Source: Runella sp. CRIBMP (lineage in GTDB: Bacteria; Bacteroidota; Bacteroidia; Cytophagales; Spirosomataceae). From it: a stretch of DNA of 64,000 bases. The stretch spans positions 620,001 through 684,000 of the forward strand of contig NZ_JAAAKZ010000001.1 of NCBI RefSeq assembly GCF_009905605.1. Reading direction: 5' to 3'. Of the stretch, positions 17,855 through 25,992 are shown one piece after another. The notes under the pieces were generated by a model. It did no database searches. It saw only the letters and a program-made list of their open reading frames with translations, and was not told where the DNA came from. Position numbers and translations under genes: made by a program. Within the stretch, counting starts at the first letter, position 1. Every line of letters starts with the position of its first letter.

Positions 17855-18685
17855 ATGACCTTTTTAAGAAAAATAGTAATAGTGGGCCTGGCCTGTTTGT
17901 TGAGTCAGGCGGTTTGGGCCGTAAAAATTGACACCGTGGAAACGTACAGCGCGTCCATGAAGAAAAGCATCAAGGCCGTCGTTATCACCCCCGATTCATA
18001 CGACGGGAGTAGGGAGTTTCCAGTGGTGTATTTGCTGCATGGCTACGGCGATAGCTACAACGGATGGGTCAAAAAAGCCCCTTTTATGCGCGAGGCGGCC
18101 GATTTGTACCAAACCATCATCGTCTGTCCTGACGGTGGGTTTTCAAGTTGGTACTGGGATAGCCCCCTTGACCCGACGATGCGCTACGAAACCTACATTT
18201 CCAACGAATTGGTGTCTTGGGTTGATGGTAAATACAAAACCATTAGAAGCCGTGCGGGGCGGGGCATTACTGGCTTGAGCATGGGAGGCCACGGAGCTTT
18301 GTATTTGGCCCTAAAACACCAGGATGTATTCGGCGTGGCGGGCAGCATGAGTGGTGGCGTCGATATTCGGCCTTTTCCAAATAATTGGGACATGGCCAAA
18401 AGATTGGGGAAATATGCCGAAGCCCCCGAAAATTGGGAAAAGAATACGGTAATCAATATGCTGCATTTATTGACGCCCAACTCATTGGCGCTCATCATAG
18501 ACTGTGGCAGCGAGGATTTCTTCTATCGGGTCAATAACAATCTCCACGAGAAACTGGCGGAGCGCAATATTCCCCACGATTATATTTCCCGTCCAGGCGG
18601 GCATAACTGGCCCTATTGGAACAGCGCGGTGAGTTATCAATTGCTGTTTATGAAGCAGTATTTTGATAAACAAAAAAGCAAATAG
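17855..18685 (+). CDS. Secreted esterase (esterase D / FrmB-like alpha/beta hydrolase)
   Basis: This protein has 276 residues from the ATG at 17855, which directly precedes a signal peptide (FLRKIVIVGLACLLSQAVWA). The alpha/beta hydrolase core shows the oxyanion region 'VVYLLHGYGDSYNGW', the nucleophile elbow 'GITGLSMGGHGALYLAL' (GxSxG), an acid residue in 'LIIDCGSEDFF' and the catalytic His in 'SRPGGHNWPYW'. It belongs to the putative esterase family (Pfam Esterase), which includes S-formylglutathione hydrolases, feruloyl and acetyl-xylan esterases. Export points to acyl removal from a polysaccharide or other extracellular ester. It runs into the polysaccharide deacetylase gene 7 bp downstream, so the two are probably co-transcribed. 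Confidence 0.85.
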   Translation: MTFLRKIVIVGLACLLSQAVWAVKIDTVETYSASMKKSIKAVVITPDSYDGSREFPVVYLLHGYGDSYNGWVKKAPFMREAADLYQTIIVCPDGGFSSWYWDSPLDPTMRYETYISNELVSWVDGKYKTIRSRAGRGITGLSMGGHGALYLALKHQDVFGVAGSMSGGVDIRPFPNNWDMAKRLGKYAEAPENWEKNTVINMLHLLTPNSLALIIDCGSEDFFYRVNNNLHEKLAERNIPHDYISRPGGHNWPYWNSAVSYQLLFMKQYFDKQKSK

Positions 18686-18692
18686 CGTCGGT

Positions 18693-19706
18693 ATGGCCTT
18701 CAAACATTTTGTCCGCGATAGTTGGCTCACCGCTTCCTATTACACAGGACTGAGCCAATTATATCATGCGTTGGCGGGGCGAAAACGAGGCGTTATTTCC
18801 TATCATAATGTATTGCCTGTAAGTAGTTTATCAGTGTTTGACACGTATAATGTAGACGTTACCGCGTCGGTGTTTGACAAGCAGCTGACTTTTTTGAAGA
18901 AGCATTTTTGGGTCTTACCCATTCAGGAATTGGAAAATCCGCAAGCGCAAGGGCTGTTTTTGACCGTCGATGATGGGATGTTGAACAACTACGAAATCCT
19001 CGCACCAATTCTCGAAAAACACGAACTCTCCGCCCTCTTTGCGATTTGTCCCGCCATGATTGATGGTGAACTCCCGCACATTTGGCGCGACCATCTGTTT
19101 TTGTTGTTTCAACAAGCCCAAGGCCAAGAAATTTTTTTACCAATCGATCAATACCAAAGGTCTTTCAAGATAACTTCAGAATCAGAATGCTTGAACTCGT
19201 TGACGAGGCAATTCAAAAAGTATGTCTATGAAAATCAAATCGCAGATATTTACGGACTTGTACGAGAGATTTGCGCAAAGAACGGTTGGCCTTATGCCCA
19301 AGTGAAGCATGATCCGCTTCGCTATCAATTCATGAATTGGGGGCAAATACAGGATTTAACAAAACGAGGTCACCGTATTGCTTCGCACACCATGACGCAC
19401 CGCGTGTTGAAGTTTTTGTCGGCGGAAGATAAGCAATACGAGTTAGCCGAATCTAAAAAACGCCTCGAAACGCAACTGAATGTATCAGTTGATATTTTAG
19501 TGTACCCGTACGGAAGCATGGTCGAAATTGACAACGCTACGGTGAGCACCGCAAGAGAGGCAGGGTATCAGGCGGCGTTGATGAATGTCCAACATCATTC
19601 ACTTCCTGAGTCTTCTCTCACATTGCCGCGTTTTGCTTTTCCGCCCATTGCCGATGCACCGCATTTGCACGCGATTGTGTCGGGGTATAAGTTTCTGTTT
19701 CGTTAG
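18693..19706 (+). CDS. Polysaccharide deacetylase (CE4-type NodB fold)
   Basis: This 337-residue protein starts at the ATG at 18693. NodB-homology motifs are visible: motif 1 'LFLTVDDGMLNN' (Asp-Asp), motif 2 'RIASHTMTHRVL' (SHTxxH metal histidines), and 'VDILVYPYGSMVEI' as motif 3. An insert of roughly 100 residues separates motifs 1 and 2, which is common in deacetylases of surface-glycan gene sets. No signal peptide is evident, so it may act on lipid-linked or cytoplasmic-face sugars. The gene follows the esterase by 7 bp; the two may both trim acyl groups from glycans (inference). Confidence 0.82.
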   Translation: MAFKHFVRDSWLTASYYTGLSQLYHALAGRKRGVISYHNVLPVSSLSVFDTYNVDVTASVFDKQLTFLKKHFWVLPIQELENPQAQGLFLTVDDGMLNNYEILAPILEKHELSALFAICPAMIDGELPHIWRDHLFLLFQQAQGQEIFLPIDQYQRSFKITSESECLNSLTRQFKKYVYENQIADIYGLVREICAKNGWPYAQVKHDPLRYQFMNWGQIQDLTKRGHRIASHTMTHRVLKFLSAEDKQYELAESKKRLETQLNVSVDILVYPYGSMVEIDNATVSTAREAGYQAALMNVQHHSLPESSLTLPRFAFPPIADAPHLHAIVSGYKFLFR

Positions 19707-20091
19707 CGGTTTGTTTAAATTTAACGAATTAGACGCAATTTATTTATTCATAAAAAAATAACGAATACGTTTGCTTTTCGTACAATGATGGGTGTGGCAA
19801 ATGACATTAGAGATAGGTTACGATTAGGGCATTTTAAAGGTAATTTTGCGTAAGAAAGTGGTAGTTGGAAAATATTGTTAGACGTAGATATTGGTGAGAA
19901 TGTAGCCTTATTAAAATTTTATGTAGGCCAAAATAGAGAGTACGTTTGTCAATAGCGTTAGATAACTTCCAAGGCTTCATACCAACCGTTGTTTGTGTGT
20001 TCACCAATAGTGTTCTGCGAAAGTCCAAACATAATTTCCGTTTGATTCTCCGAAAAATCGTACTTTTCCGTCGGAATTTCATAATAAACCC
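19707..20091. other. Intergenic region, 385 bp, AT-rich
   Basis: The first 250 bp are AT-rich with no hairpin, RNA or ORF that I can support. The last 135 bp hold a protein-like minus-strand frame, listed separately. The promoter of the ECF sigma gene must lie here; no clear TAnnTTTG box could be fixed. Confidence 0.5.
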
Positions 20092-20093
20092 AT
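19958..20093 (-). pseudogene. Possible 3' remnant of an unidentified gene
   Basis: On the minus strand a frame of about 45 codons ending at TAA (19958-19960) reads like a genuine protein C-terminus, for example 'WVYYEIPTEKYDF', 'SENQTEIMFGLSQNT' and 'GEHTNNGWYEALEVI'. The frame continues into the antisense of the sigma gene, where it stops looking protein-like, and no start codon fits a complete gene. I infer that the 5' part was lost when the sigma locus was formed. I do not recognise the family. Confidence 0.3.
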
Positions 20094-20658
20094 GCAAGCG
20101 CTTTCTGACGAACAATTATTGCTCGAACTTCGTGGCTCCAAAGCTGCGTTGGCATTTCGTGCTTTGTATGAGCGTTTTGCAAAAAAACTGTATAAACTGG
20201 CTTACCAAAAAACGGCCTCTACCGAAATTGCCGAAGAGATTGTTCAAGAAGTATTTGTGGGTTTGTGGGAAAAGCGCGAAAATTTATTGATTGGCAACGT
20301 TGAAAATTACCTGTTGTCGGCAGTACGTTATCAAGTCATCAATCATCTCCGAACGGTTATTGCGCAGCGAAAATTCGTTGAACCCCAAGAACAAACGCAA
20401 GTATTGACGCAGGAAGCCGAACTGCCCCTAACGGTCGAAGACCTCCAAAATGCCCTCGAAAAATCGTTGGAGGTATTGCCCGAAAAAACCCGTCAAATAT
20501 TTCGGATGAGCCGCTATGAGTTCCTCTCTCACCGCGAAATTGCCCAACGGCTCGACCTCACCGAAAAATCGGTCGAATACCACATTACCCAAGCCCTCCG
20601 ACACCTCCGTACCCACCTCCGCGATTTTCTGATGGTGCTGATTTTGGGGTATTTGTAA
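20092..20658 (+). CDS. ECF RNA polymerase sigma factor
   Basis: This 188-residue sigma-70 factor holds only regions 2 and 4. Region 2 includes 'AFRALYERFAKKLYKLAYQ' and 'AEEIVQEVFVGLWEKRE'; region 4 has 'LEVLPEKTRQIFRMSRYEFLSH' and the HTH 'REIAQRLDLTEKSVEYHITQAL'. It belongs to the Bacteroidota ECF group that is paired with FecR anti-sigma factors and TonB receptors. It probably directs transcription of the downstream receptor when released by the FecR protein encoded 79 bp downstream. The ATG at 20092 is the first in frame. Confidence 0.9.
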   Translation: MQALSDEQLLLELRGSKAALAFRALYERFAKKLYKLAYQKTASTEIAEEIVQEVFVGLWEKRENLLIGNVENYLLSAVRYQVINHLRTVIAQRKFVEPQEQTQVLTQEAELPLTVEDLQNALEKSLEVLPEKTRQIFRMSRYEFLSHREIAQRLDLTEKSVEYHITQALRHLRTHLRDFLMVLILGYL

Positions 20659-20713
20659 ATTTTTCAAGATTTTTTTACAATTCTTTTAGGGGTACATCTG
20701 CTTTTTTCGACCT

Positions 20714-20721
20714 TAGGTTTG
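20714..20721 (+). promoter_or_regulatory. Putative -7 box upstream of fecR
   Basis: TAGGTTTG matches TAnnTTTG exactly and lies 16 bp upstream of the fecR ATG (20738). The fecR gene may thus have a promoter separate from the sigma gene. Confidence 0.4.
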
Positions 20722-20737
20722 AAAACAACTTACAAAT

Positions 20738-21751
20738 ATGAGTAAGCAGTCTTTTGAGCATTTATTGGAGAAGTACCTTGCTGGTGAATGTACCCCCACC
20801 GAAAAACGGTTGGTGGAGCAATGGTACGACTTAGTGGGTAGCGAAATGCAACCTCCTCAAAACGAGGCGGATTGGAAAATCATCAAAGCCAAAATGTGGC
20901 TTAAAGTGAAGAAACAAACCCAAATAACGGAGCCTACGATTGTTCCGTTTTACCAAAAATCTGTTTTTCGTGCGGTGGCAGCGGCTTGCGTAGTCGTGGC
21001 ATTGGGTATTGCTTTTTGGGTGTATCAGCCGCCTTCATCACATCAAGTAGCCCAACTTGTCAGTAAAGAATACAGCGATAGAATAGAGTGGGAAAACCAA
21101 GCCCAAGGAGCAAAGACAGTATTGTTGTCGGATGGTAGTAAAGTGCAGCTTCAACCTAAGTCGCGACTGATTTCCCCCAAGGCCTTTAATGGCGACGTAC
21201 GAGAGATTAAGCTCGAAGGAGATGCGTTTTTTAACATTGCTCACAATCCTGAAAAACCGTTTTTAGTCAATGTGGGAAACGTGGTTACCAAAGTATTGGG
21301 AACCAGTTTTTGGATACGAGGTACTCAAAACAAACAAATAGAAGTAGGCGTAAAAACGGGTAAGGTAGCTGTTTTTGAAAAGAAAATGCTTGATAAACAG
21401 AAAGACAATGGCGTGGTACTAACGCCAAATTTGAAGGTCACCTATTTTGCCGACGAGCAGCATTTTGTAGCGGGTTTGGTAGAAAAGCCCGAAATTATCA
21501 AAGCGGCGGAGTTTAACGACTACGCATTTGATTTTGAGAATACTCCTTTGGTAAAAGTAGTCGAAGTACTGGAAAAAGCCTACGGAATTGAGCTATTTTT
21601 TGAAAACGAATTGCTCAAAAATTGTACGTTAACGGGCAATTTGAATGGGCTTGAAATGTACGAAAAATTAGAGGTAATCTGTCAGTCGTTGGGGGCATCT
21701 TACCAAGTACAGGGTACCAGAATCGTACTCAACGGAAAAGGGTGCCAATAG
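20738..21751 (+). CDS. FecR-family anti-sigma factor with DUF4974
   Basis: This 337-residue inner-membrane protein has a cytoplasmic N-terminal anti-sigma segment of about 85 residues ('LLEKYLAGECTPTEKRLVEQW'). One membrane helix follows ('AVAAACVVVALGIAFWVY'), then the periplasmic FecR domain ('KTVLLSDGSKVQLQPKSRL', 'REIKLEGDAFFNIAHNPEKPF'). The C-terminal DUF4974 domain resembles a secretin/TonB short N-terminal fold ('NTPLVKVVEVLEKAYGIELFF'). It should hold the upstream ECF sigma factor until the N-terminal domain of the downstream receptor signals substrate. It is the middle gene of a sigma-FecR-receptor cassette. Confidence 0.9.
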   Translation: MSKQSFEHLLEKYLAGECTPTEKRLVEQWYDLVGSEMQPPQNEADWKIIKAKMWLKVKKQTQITEPTIVPFYQKSVFRAVAAACVVVALGIAFWVYQPPSSHQVAQLVSKEYSDRIEWENQAQGAKTVLLSDGSKVQLQPKSRLISPKAFNGDVREIKLEGDAFFNIAHNPEKPFLVNVGNVVTKVLGTSFWIRGTQNKQIEVGVKTGKVAVFEKKMLDKQKDNGVVLTPNLKVTYFADEQHFVAGLVEKPEIIKAAEFNDYAFDFENTPLVKVVEVLEKAYGIELFFENELLKNCTLTGNLNGLEMYEKLEVICQSLGASYQVQGTRIVLNGKGCQ

Positions 21752-21792
21752 GGGTAGCCTTCAATAATTCAGCAATGAGTGAAATATAAATA

Positions 21793-21822
21793 GAATCGGT
21801 TGTGCGGCCACACAACCGATTC
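21793..21822 (+). promoter_or_regulatory. Perfect 12-bp hairpin between fecR and receptor gene
   Basis: GAATCGGTTGTG (21793-21804) and CACAACCGATTC (21811-21822) form a perfect stem around a 6-nt loop. No T-run follows, so it is not a standard terminator. It may be an attenuation or RNA-processing hairpin that sets receptor level apart from sigma/FecR. Confidence 0.5.
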
Positions 21823-21904
21823 GAGAAAGTACCCCGAACCTCCCTGTCAAGTTGTAGTTCGGGAGCAGTCTGTCTATTGTCTAAACAAAACCGTTGTTAA
21901 ACCT

Positions 21905-24900
21905 ATGCAAAATTCTACAAATGTCAAACGTGTTTTGACAAAAATCATGAAAGTATCCCTGACTCAACTCCTTTTGGCGCTTCTGATGGTGGGAAGTTCG
22001 TTGGCACACAAAACCCATGGACAGGATTTTCTGGAACGAAATGTCTCGCTCAAGTTGCAAGACAAAGGCATTGGTGAGGTATTGGAGCAACTCGAAAAAA
22101 CGGTAGAAGTAAAGTTTATTTATAGTCCAAAGCTTATCCAAGCTGACCGTAAAGTAACACTTGTGGCTCAAAACGAAAGACTGTCACAGGTTTTGAGTCG
22201 TTTTTTTAATCCATTAGGAATCTCGTACAAAACCTTCAAAAATCAAATTGTATTAAGTACTACGGCAGATATGCCCGATTCCTCCCCAAAGCCCGAGCCG
22301 ACGGTGGTAGTCGCGCCCGTCGAAGGCAAAGTAAGAGATAAAAGCGGAGCGGCAATGCCTGGCGTAAGTGTTCAAATAAAAGGAACTACGCGCGGTACAA
22401 TCTCTGACCCAGAAGGCAATTTTAAACTCAATGCTGATACGGGCGAAATCCTTGTTTTTTCCTATATCGGATATCAAACCAAAGAAGTGCGTGTCGAAAA
22501 CGTAAGCCAAGTGATAAGTGTTACATTGAGCGAGAGTGCTTCGTCACTATCAGAAGTGGTAGTGGTAGGTTCGCGTGCCGCTCCGCGTACCGATGTAGAC
22601 CGCCCCGTACCTGTGGATGTAATCAGTGCCAAAGAACTTCAAAGCACAGGTCAGATAGAGGTGGCACAGATGGTACAGTTTACTTCGCCGTCGTTCAATT
22701 CGGCTAAAACGGGTGTAAATGGCGTAGCCAACTATGCCGATCCCGCCACTTTGCGCGGGCTCTCACCCGATCAGGTACTGGTACTCGTAGATGGCAAGCG
22801 TCGTCACCAATTTTCGGGTTTGAACTTAAACGTAACGGTAGGTTTGGGTACAGTCGTAACCGATATGAACGCCATTCCGTCGTTGGCAGTGGATAGAATC
22901 GAAGTACTACGCGATGGTGCCGCTGCACAGTATGGTTCTGACGCTATTGCTGGTATCGTGAATATCGGCCTCAATAGAAGCGTAGGAAAAGGTACTTTCA
23001 AAACTCAGTACGGTGTAACAAAAGAAGGGGATGGTGGTACATTTTTAGGAGCTTTCAATTATGGTTTTAAATTAGGTAAAGAGAAAAGCTACTTAAACCT
23101 TTCGCTTCAATATCAAAAAGCCAATGGTACCAATCGCTCTGACAACTACATCCCACGCCCAGTAGAAGGCGGTTCTTACACAGGAATTTACTCCAATACT
23201 CCCGCTACTGATGAAGCAACTCGCACCTCTCGTGGGGTATGGCCTGCGTATGGTACGTTTCCTGTGGGTATTTATGGCAGCAACCAAACTACCGCCTACC
23301 AAGGGTTTTACAATTTAGGCTATCCATTGGCTAAAAACTGGAATTTGTACAGTTTTGGTGGGGTATCTATCAAAGACGTAATGGCTTATGGTTTCTTTCG
23401 TGTAGCGACGCCTACCAATGCCAACTCCAATCCTGATATTTTTCCAGATGGCTACACGCCCGAACTTCCGGGTATGACCCGCGACTACTCGACCGTAGTG
23501 GGAATCAATCGGAAACTTAGTGATGGATGGAACTTGGATTTCAGTGCTGGTTATGGTTTCAACAACTTGGATATGTGGGCCCAAAATACCACCAACCCTT
23601 CGATGGGGGCACAGTCACCTACGAGTTTTTATGTAGGCCAAAACGCCTTTGGACAAACTACTTTAGAGGCCAATGTGAGCCGTAATTATAATGGATTGAT
23701 GGGTACAAAAACCTTTAACGTAGCCTTTGGAACGCAATATCGAGTTGACAACTTTATTTTGAAACAAGGCTCGCCCGAATCGTTTCAAGTGGGGCCTTTG
23801 GCCACAAGCCGTGGCAAATTGCCAGGTTCGAGCGGTCGTCCGGGCATTGCCCCTGCCGATGAAACCAACGCCACTCGCAGCAACATCGGGTTTTATGCTG
23901 ACGTAGAAACCGACATTACTGATAAATTCTTACTTACGGGGGCATTGCGCTACGAAAATTACAGTGATTTTGGGTCTAATGTATCGGGAAAATTGGCTTC
24001 ACGCCTCAAATTGAGCGAAAACTTCTCACTCAGGGGGTCTATCAACCGGGGCTTTCGTGCGCCTTCATTGGCACAGACTTTCAATAGCGTCACTACTTCT
24101 ACTGTGCAGGCAGGCGCTATTATACAGACCAAGCAGTTGCCCAACAACGACCCTCGTTTAGCCCAGATTGGTGTAGAAAGTCCTACTGCCGAAACTTCTT
24201 GGAACTATAGTTTGGGCGTTACGGCCAAAGCGGGCAGTAAGTTTTTGTTTACGCTTGATGCTTATCAAATTGACATCAAAGACCGTATCATCTTGGCTGA
24301 GCGCATGATTGTAAGTCAGATTGCTGCACTGCGCCCACTATTTCCGGGCATTTCTGAGATTCGTTTTTTTACCAACCACGTCAATACCACTACGAAGGGC
24401 ATAGACTTTGTAACGACTTTCAAACATGATTTCAACGCTAAAAACCGTTTTACGGCAAGTTTGGCCTTGACTTTCAATGAAACTAAAATTACTAATCAAC
24501 GCCCCACACCAACAGCCTTGCAGGCGGGTACCACAGCACGAATATTGGTGATTGATACGGTGAGTATCAGCTTGATAGAAACGGCACAGCCACGTCAGAA
24601 AATGCACCTAAGCCTTAGTTATCAAGCCAATAAGATGAATTTTACGTGGCGAACATCGTACTTCGGCCCTGTTACTGCTTGGGAAAAGCCCGCCAATCGT
24701 CCGCATATCACACAGACCTTTGCAGGTAAAACCCTCCATGATGTAGTGATTACTTATACTCCTAACAAAACCCTTAACTTTTCCGTGGGTAGTAACAACG
24801 TAACCAACGTGTATCCTGACCGCGTAGCACGAAACTTTGCGGGCTACTCCAACGGCCAAATTCCGTTTACCCGAAATGCCAATCAATTTGGGTTTAATGG

Positions 24901-24937
24901 AGCATTTTATTACCTGAATGCAACAGTGAATTTTTAA
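21905..24937 (+). CDS. TonB-dependent receptor with STN and carboxypeptidase-like domains, no SusD partner
   Basis: This outer-membrane receptor has about 1010 residues from the ATG at 21905; the longer frame from 21800 overlaps the hairpin and uses TTG. Behind the signal peptide comes a secretin/TonB short N-terminal (STN) domain ('VSLKLQDKGIGEVLEQLEKT') for signalling to FecR. Next is a CarboxypepD_reg-like domain ('GVSVQIKGTTRGTISDPEG'), then the plug ('LRGLSPDQVLVLVDGKRRH', 'EVLRDGAAAQYGSDAIAGIVNI') and a 22-strand-type barrel ending in F ('FYYLNATVNF'). The plug is of the siderophore/vitamin receptor type and not the SusC type, and no SusD follows. The permeases encoded next suggest an organic acid or a related anionic ligand (inference). 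Confidence 0.88.
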   Translation: MQNSTNVKRVLTKIMKVSLTQLLLALLMVGSSLAHKTHGQDFLERNVSLKLQDKGIGEVLEQLEKTVEVKFIYSPKLIQADRKVTLVAQNERLSQVLSRFFNPLGISYKTFKNQIVLSTTADMPDSSPKPEPTVVVAPVEGKVRDKSGAAMPGVSVQIKGTTRGTISDPEGNFKLNADTGEILVFSYIGYQTKEVRVENVSQVISVTLSESASSLSEVVVVGSRAAPRTDVDRPVPVDVISAKELQSTGQIEVAQMVQFTSPSFNSAKTGVNGVANYADPATLRGLSPDQVLVLVDGKRRHQFSGLNLNVTVGLGTVVTDMNAIPSLAVDRIEVLRDGAAAQYGSDAIAGIVNIGLNRSVGKGTFKTQYGVTKEGDGGTFLGAFNYGFKLGKEKSYLNLSLQYQKANGTNRSDNYIPRPVEGGSYTGIYSNTPATDEATRTSRGVWPAYGTFPVGIYGSNQTTAYQGFYNLGYPLAKNWNLYSFGGVSIKDVMAYGFFRVATPTNANSNPDIFPDGYTPELPGMTRDYSTVVGINRKLSDGWNLDFSAGYGFNNLDMWAQNTTNPSMGAQSPTSFYVGQNAFGQTTLEANVSRNYNGLMGTKTFNVAFGTQYRVDNFILKQGSPESFQVGPLATSRGKLPGSSGRPGIAPADETNATRSNIGFYADVETDITDKFLLTGALRYENYSDFGSNVSGKLASRLKLSENFSLRGSINRGFRAPSLAQTFNSVTTSTVQAGAIIQTKQLPNNDPRLAQIGVESPTAETSWNYSLGVTAKAGSKFLFTLDAYQIDIKDRIILAERMIVSQIAALRPLFPGISEIRFFTNHVNTTTKGIDFVTTFKHDFNAKNRFTASLALTFNETKITNQRPTPTALQAGTTARILVIDTVSISLIETAQPRQKMHLSLSYQANKMNFTWRTSYFGPVTAWEKPANRPHITQTFAGKTLHDVVITYTPNKTLNFSVGSNNVTNVYPDRVARNFAGYSNGQIPFTRNANQFGFNGAFYYLNATVNF

Positions 24938-24946
24938 AATCCCTTA

Positions 24947-24986
24947 ACTTTCGGGAAGTTTGTTTTATCTCAGACTTCCCGAAAGT
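24947..24986 (+). promoter_or_regulatory. Perfect 13-bp hairpin between receptor and permease genes
   Basis: ACTTTCGGGAAGT (24947-24959) pairs perfectly with ACTTCCCGAAAGT (24974-24986). Only AT-rich sequence, without a T-run, follows. It lies 12 bp before the AEC permease ATG and could be a partial terminator or processing site that lowers permease expression relative to the receptor. Confidence 0.5.
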
Positions 24987-24997
24987 AATAACACTGT

Positions 24998-25918
24998 ATG
25001 ACCAATATCGTCTTCCTGCTCGTTTGCCTTACATTGGGGGTATTTCTTAAAAGCATCCCTGCCCTGAGCAAAGACGCACATTTGATCATTAATAACCTGC
25101 TTTTGTACGTTTGTTTGCCTGCGGCTACGTTGCTTTATACTTCATCAACACGTTTTAATGAAGCGTATGCGTTGCCGATACTAATGCCTTGGATTTCGTT
25201 TGGAGGGGCGTTTTTGTTTTTTCAAGCATTGAAGCGCTTTCTAAAATTTCATCGCCATACTGAAGCTGTTTTGATTCTGACGTCAAGTATTCCGAGTGTA
25301 TCGTTTGTAGGGTTTCCGATTTTTGAGTTACTGTACGGCGAAGAAGGAATGAAAATTGGCGTTTTGATGAGCCAAGCGGGATCATTTTTGGTGTGTAGTA
25401 CTTTGGGGATTATCGTGGCATCGTACTACGCCAATGCCCAAACAAAAAAATGGACATTCTTCCTTGATGTGCTGCGATTTCCTACGTTTATTGCCTTTTG
25501 TATTGCTCTGATTATCAATCTGTCGGGCTTGGGTTTGCCAGATATTGTAACTGGTTTATTGAAAAAACTCGCGGCGCCTTTCAGTATGTTGGCGTTGATT
25601 TCGATTGGAATGCAGATTGATTTTCGGGATAAAAACATTCATTGGCGGGCGCTTGGCTGGGGGCTAGGTTATAAGCTGATTTTGGCTCCGCTACTGATAA
25701 CATTGCTTTTTGTGATAATTCTCAAACAACGGGGCATCATTGCCGAAATGTGCGTATTGGGAGCGGCGCTGGGGCCCATGAATACCATCGCCATTATTGC
25801 GTCCAACTATCGCCTCAATCCTGCTTTGGCCGCTCAAATGGTGGGAGTCGGTATTCCGTTGTCGTTGGTTACTGTAAGTATATTGGCTTGGATATTGAAG
25901 TGGATTGGCTATTTTTGA
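24998..25918 (+). CDS. AEC-family (auxin efflux carrier-like) transporter
   Basis: This 306-residue inner-membrane protein is hydrophobic throughout, with about ten predicted membrane helices in two halves. It shows AEC/Mem_trans patterns such as 'INNLLLYVCLPAATLLY' near the start, 'SSIPSVSFVGFPIFELLYG' and 'LGAALGPMNTIAIIASNY'. Bacterial AEC members include malonate and other organic-acid carriers (MdcF type). The gene follows the TonB receptor by 60 bp and precedes a dicarboxylate/cation symporter, which supports transport of an organic acid, though direction and substrate are not readable from sequence. Confidence 0.82.
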   Translation: MTNIVFLLVCLTLGVFLKSIPALSKDAHLIINNLLLYVCLPAATLLYTSSTRFNEAYALPILMPWISFGGAFLFFQALKRFLKFHRHTEAVLILTSSIPSVSFVGFPIFELLYGEEGMKIGVLMSQAGSFLVCSTLGIIVASYYANAQTKKWTFFLDVLRFPTFIAFCIALIINLSGLGLPDIVTGLLKKLAAPFSMLALISIGMQIDFRDKNIHWRALGWGLGYKLILAPLLITLLFVIILKQRGIIAEMCVLGAALGPMNTIAIIASNYRLNPALAAQMVGVGIPLSLVTVSILAWILKWIGYF

Positions 25919-25992
25919 AAAATGCCCTTTCTGGTCAAAATCGTCGTCAAACCATTGTTTATTTTAAAAGAAATATAAGCCTGCCTATTCTG

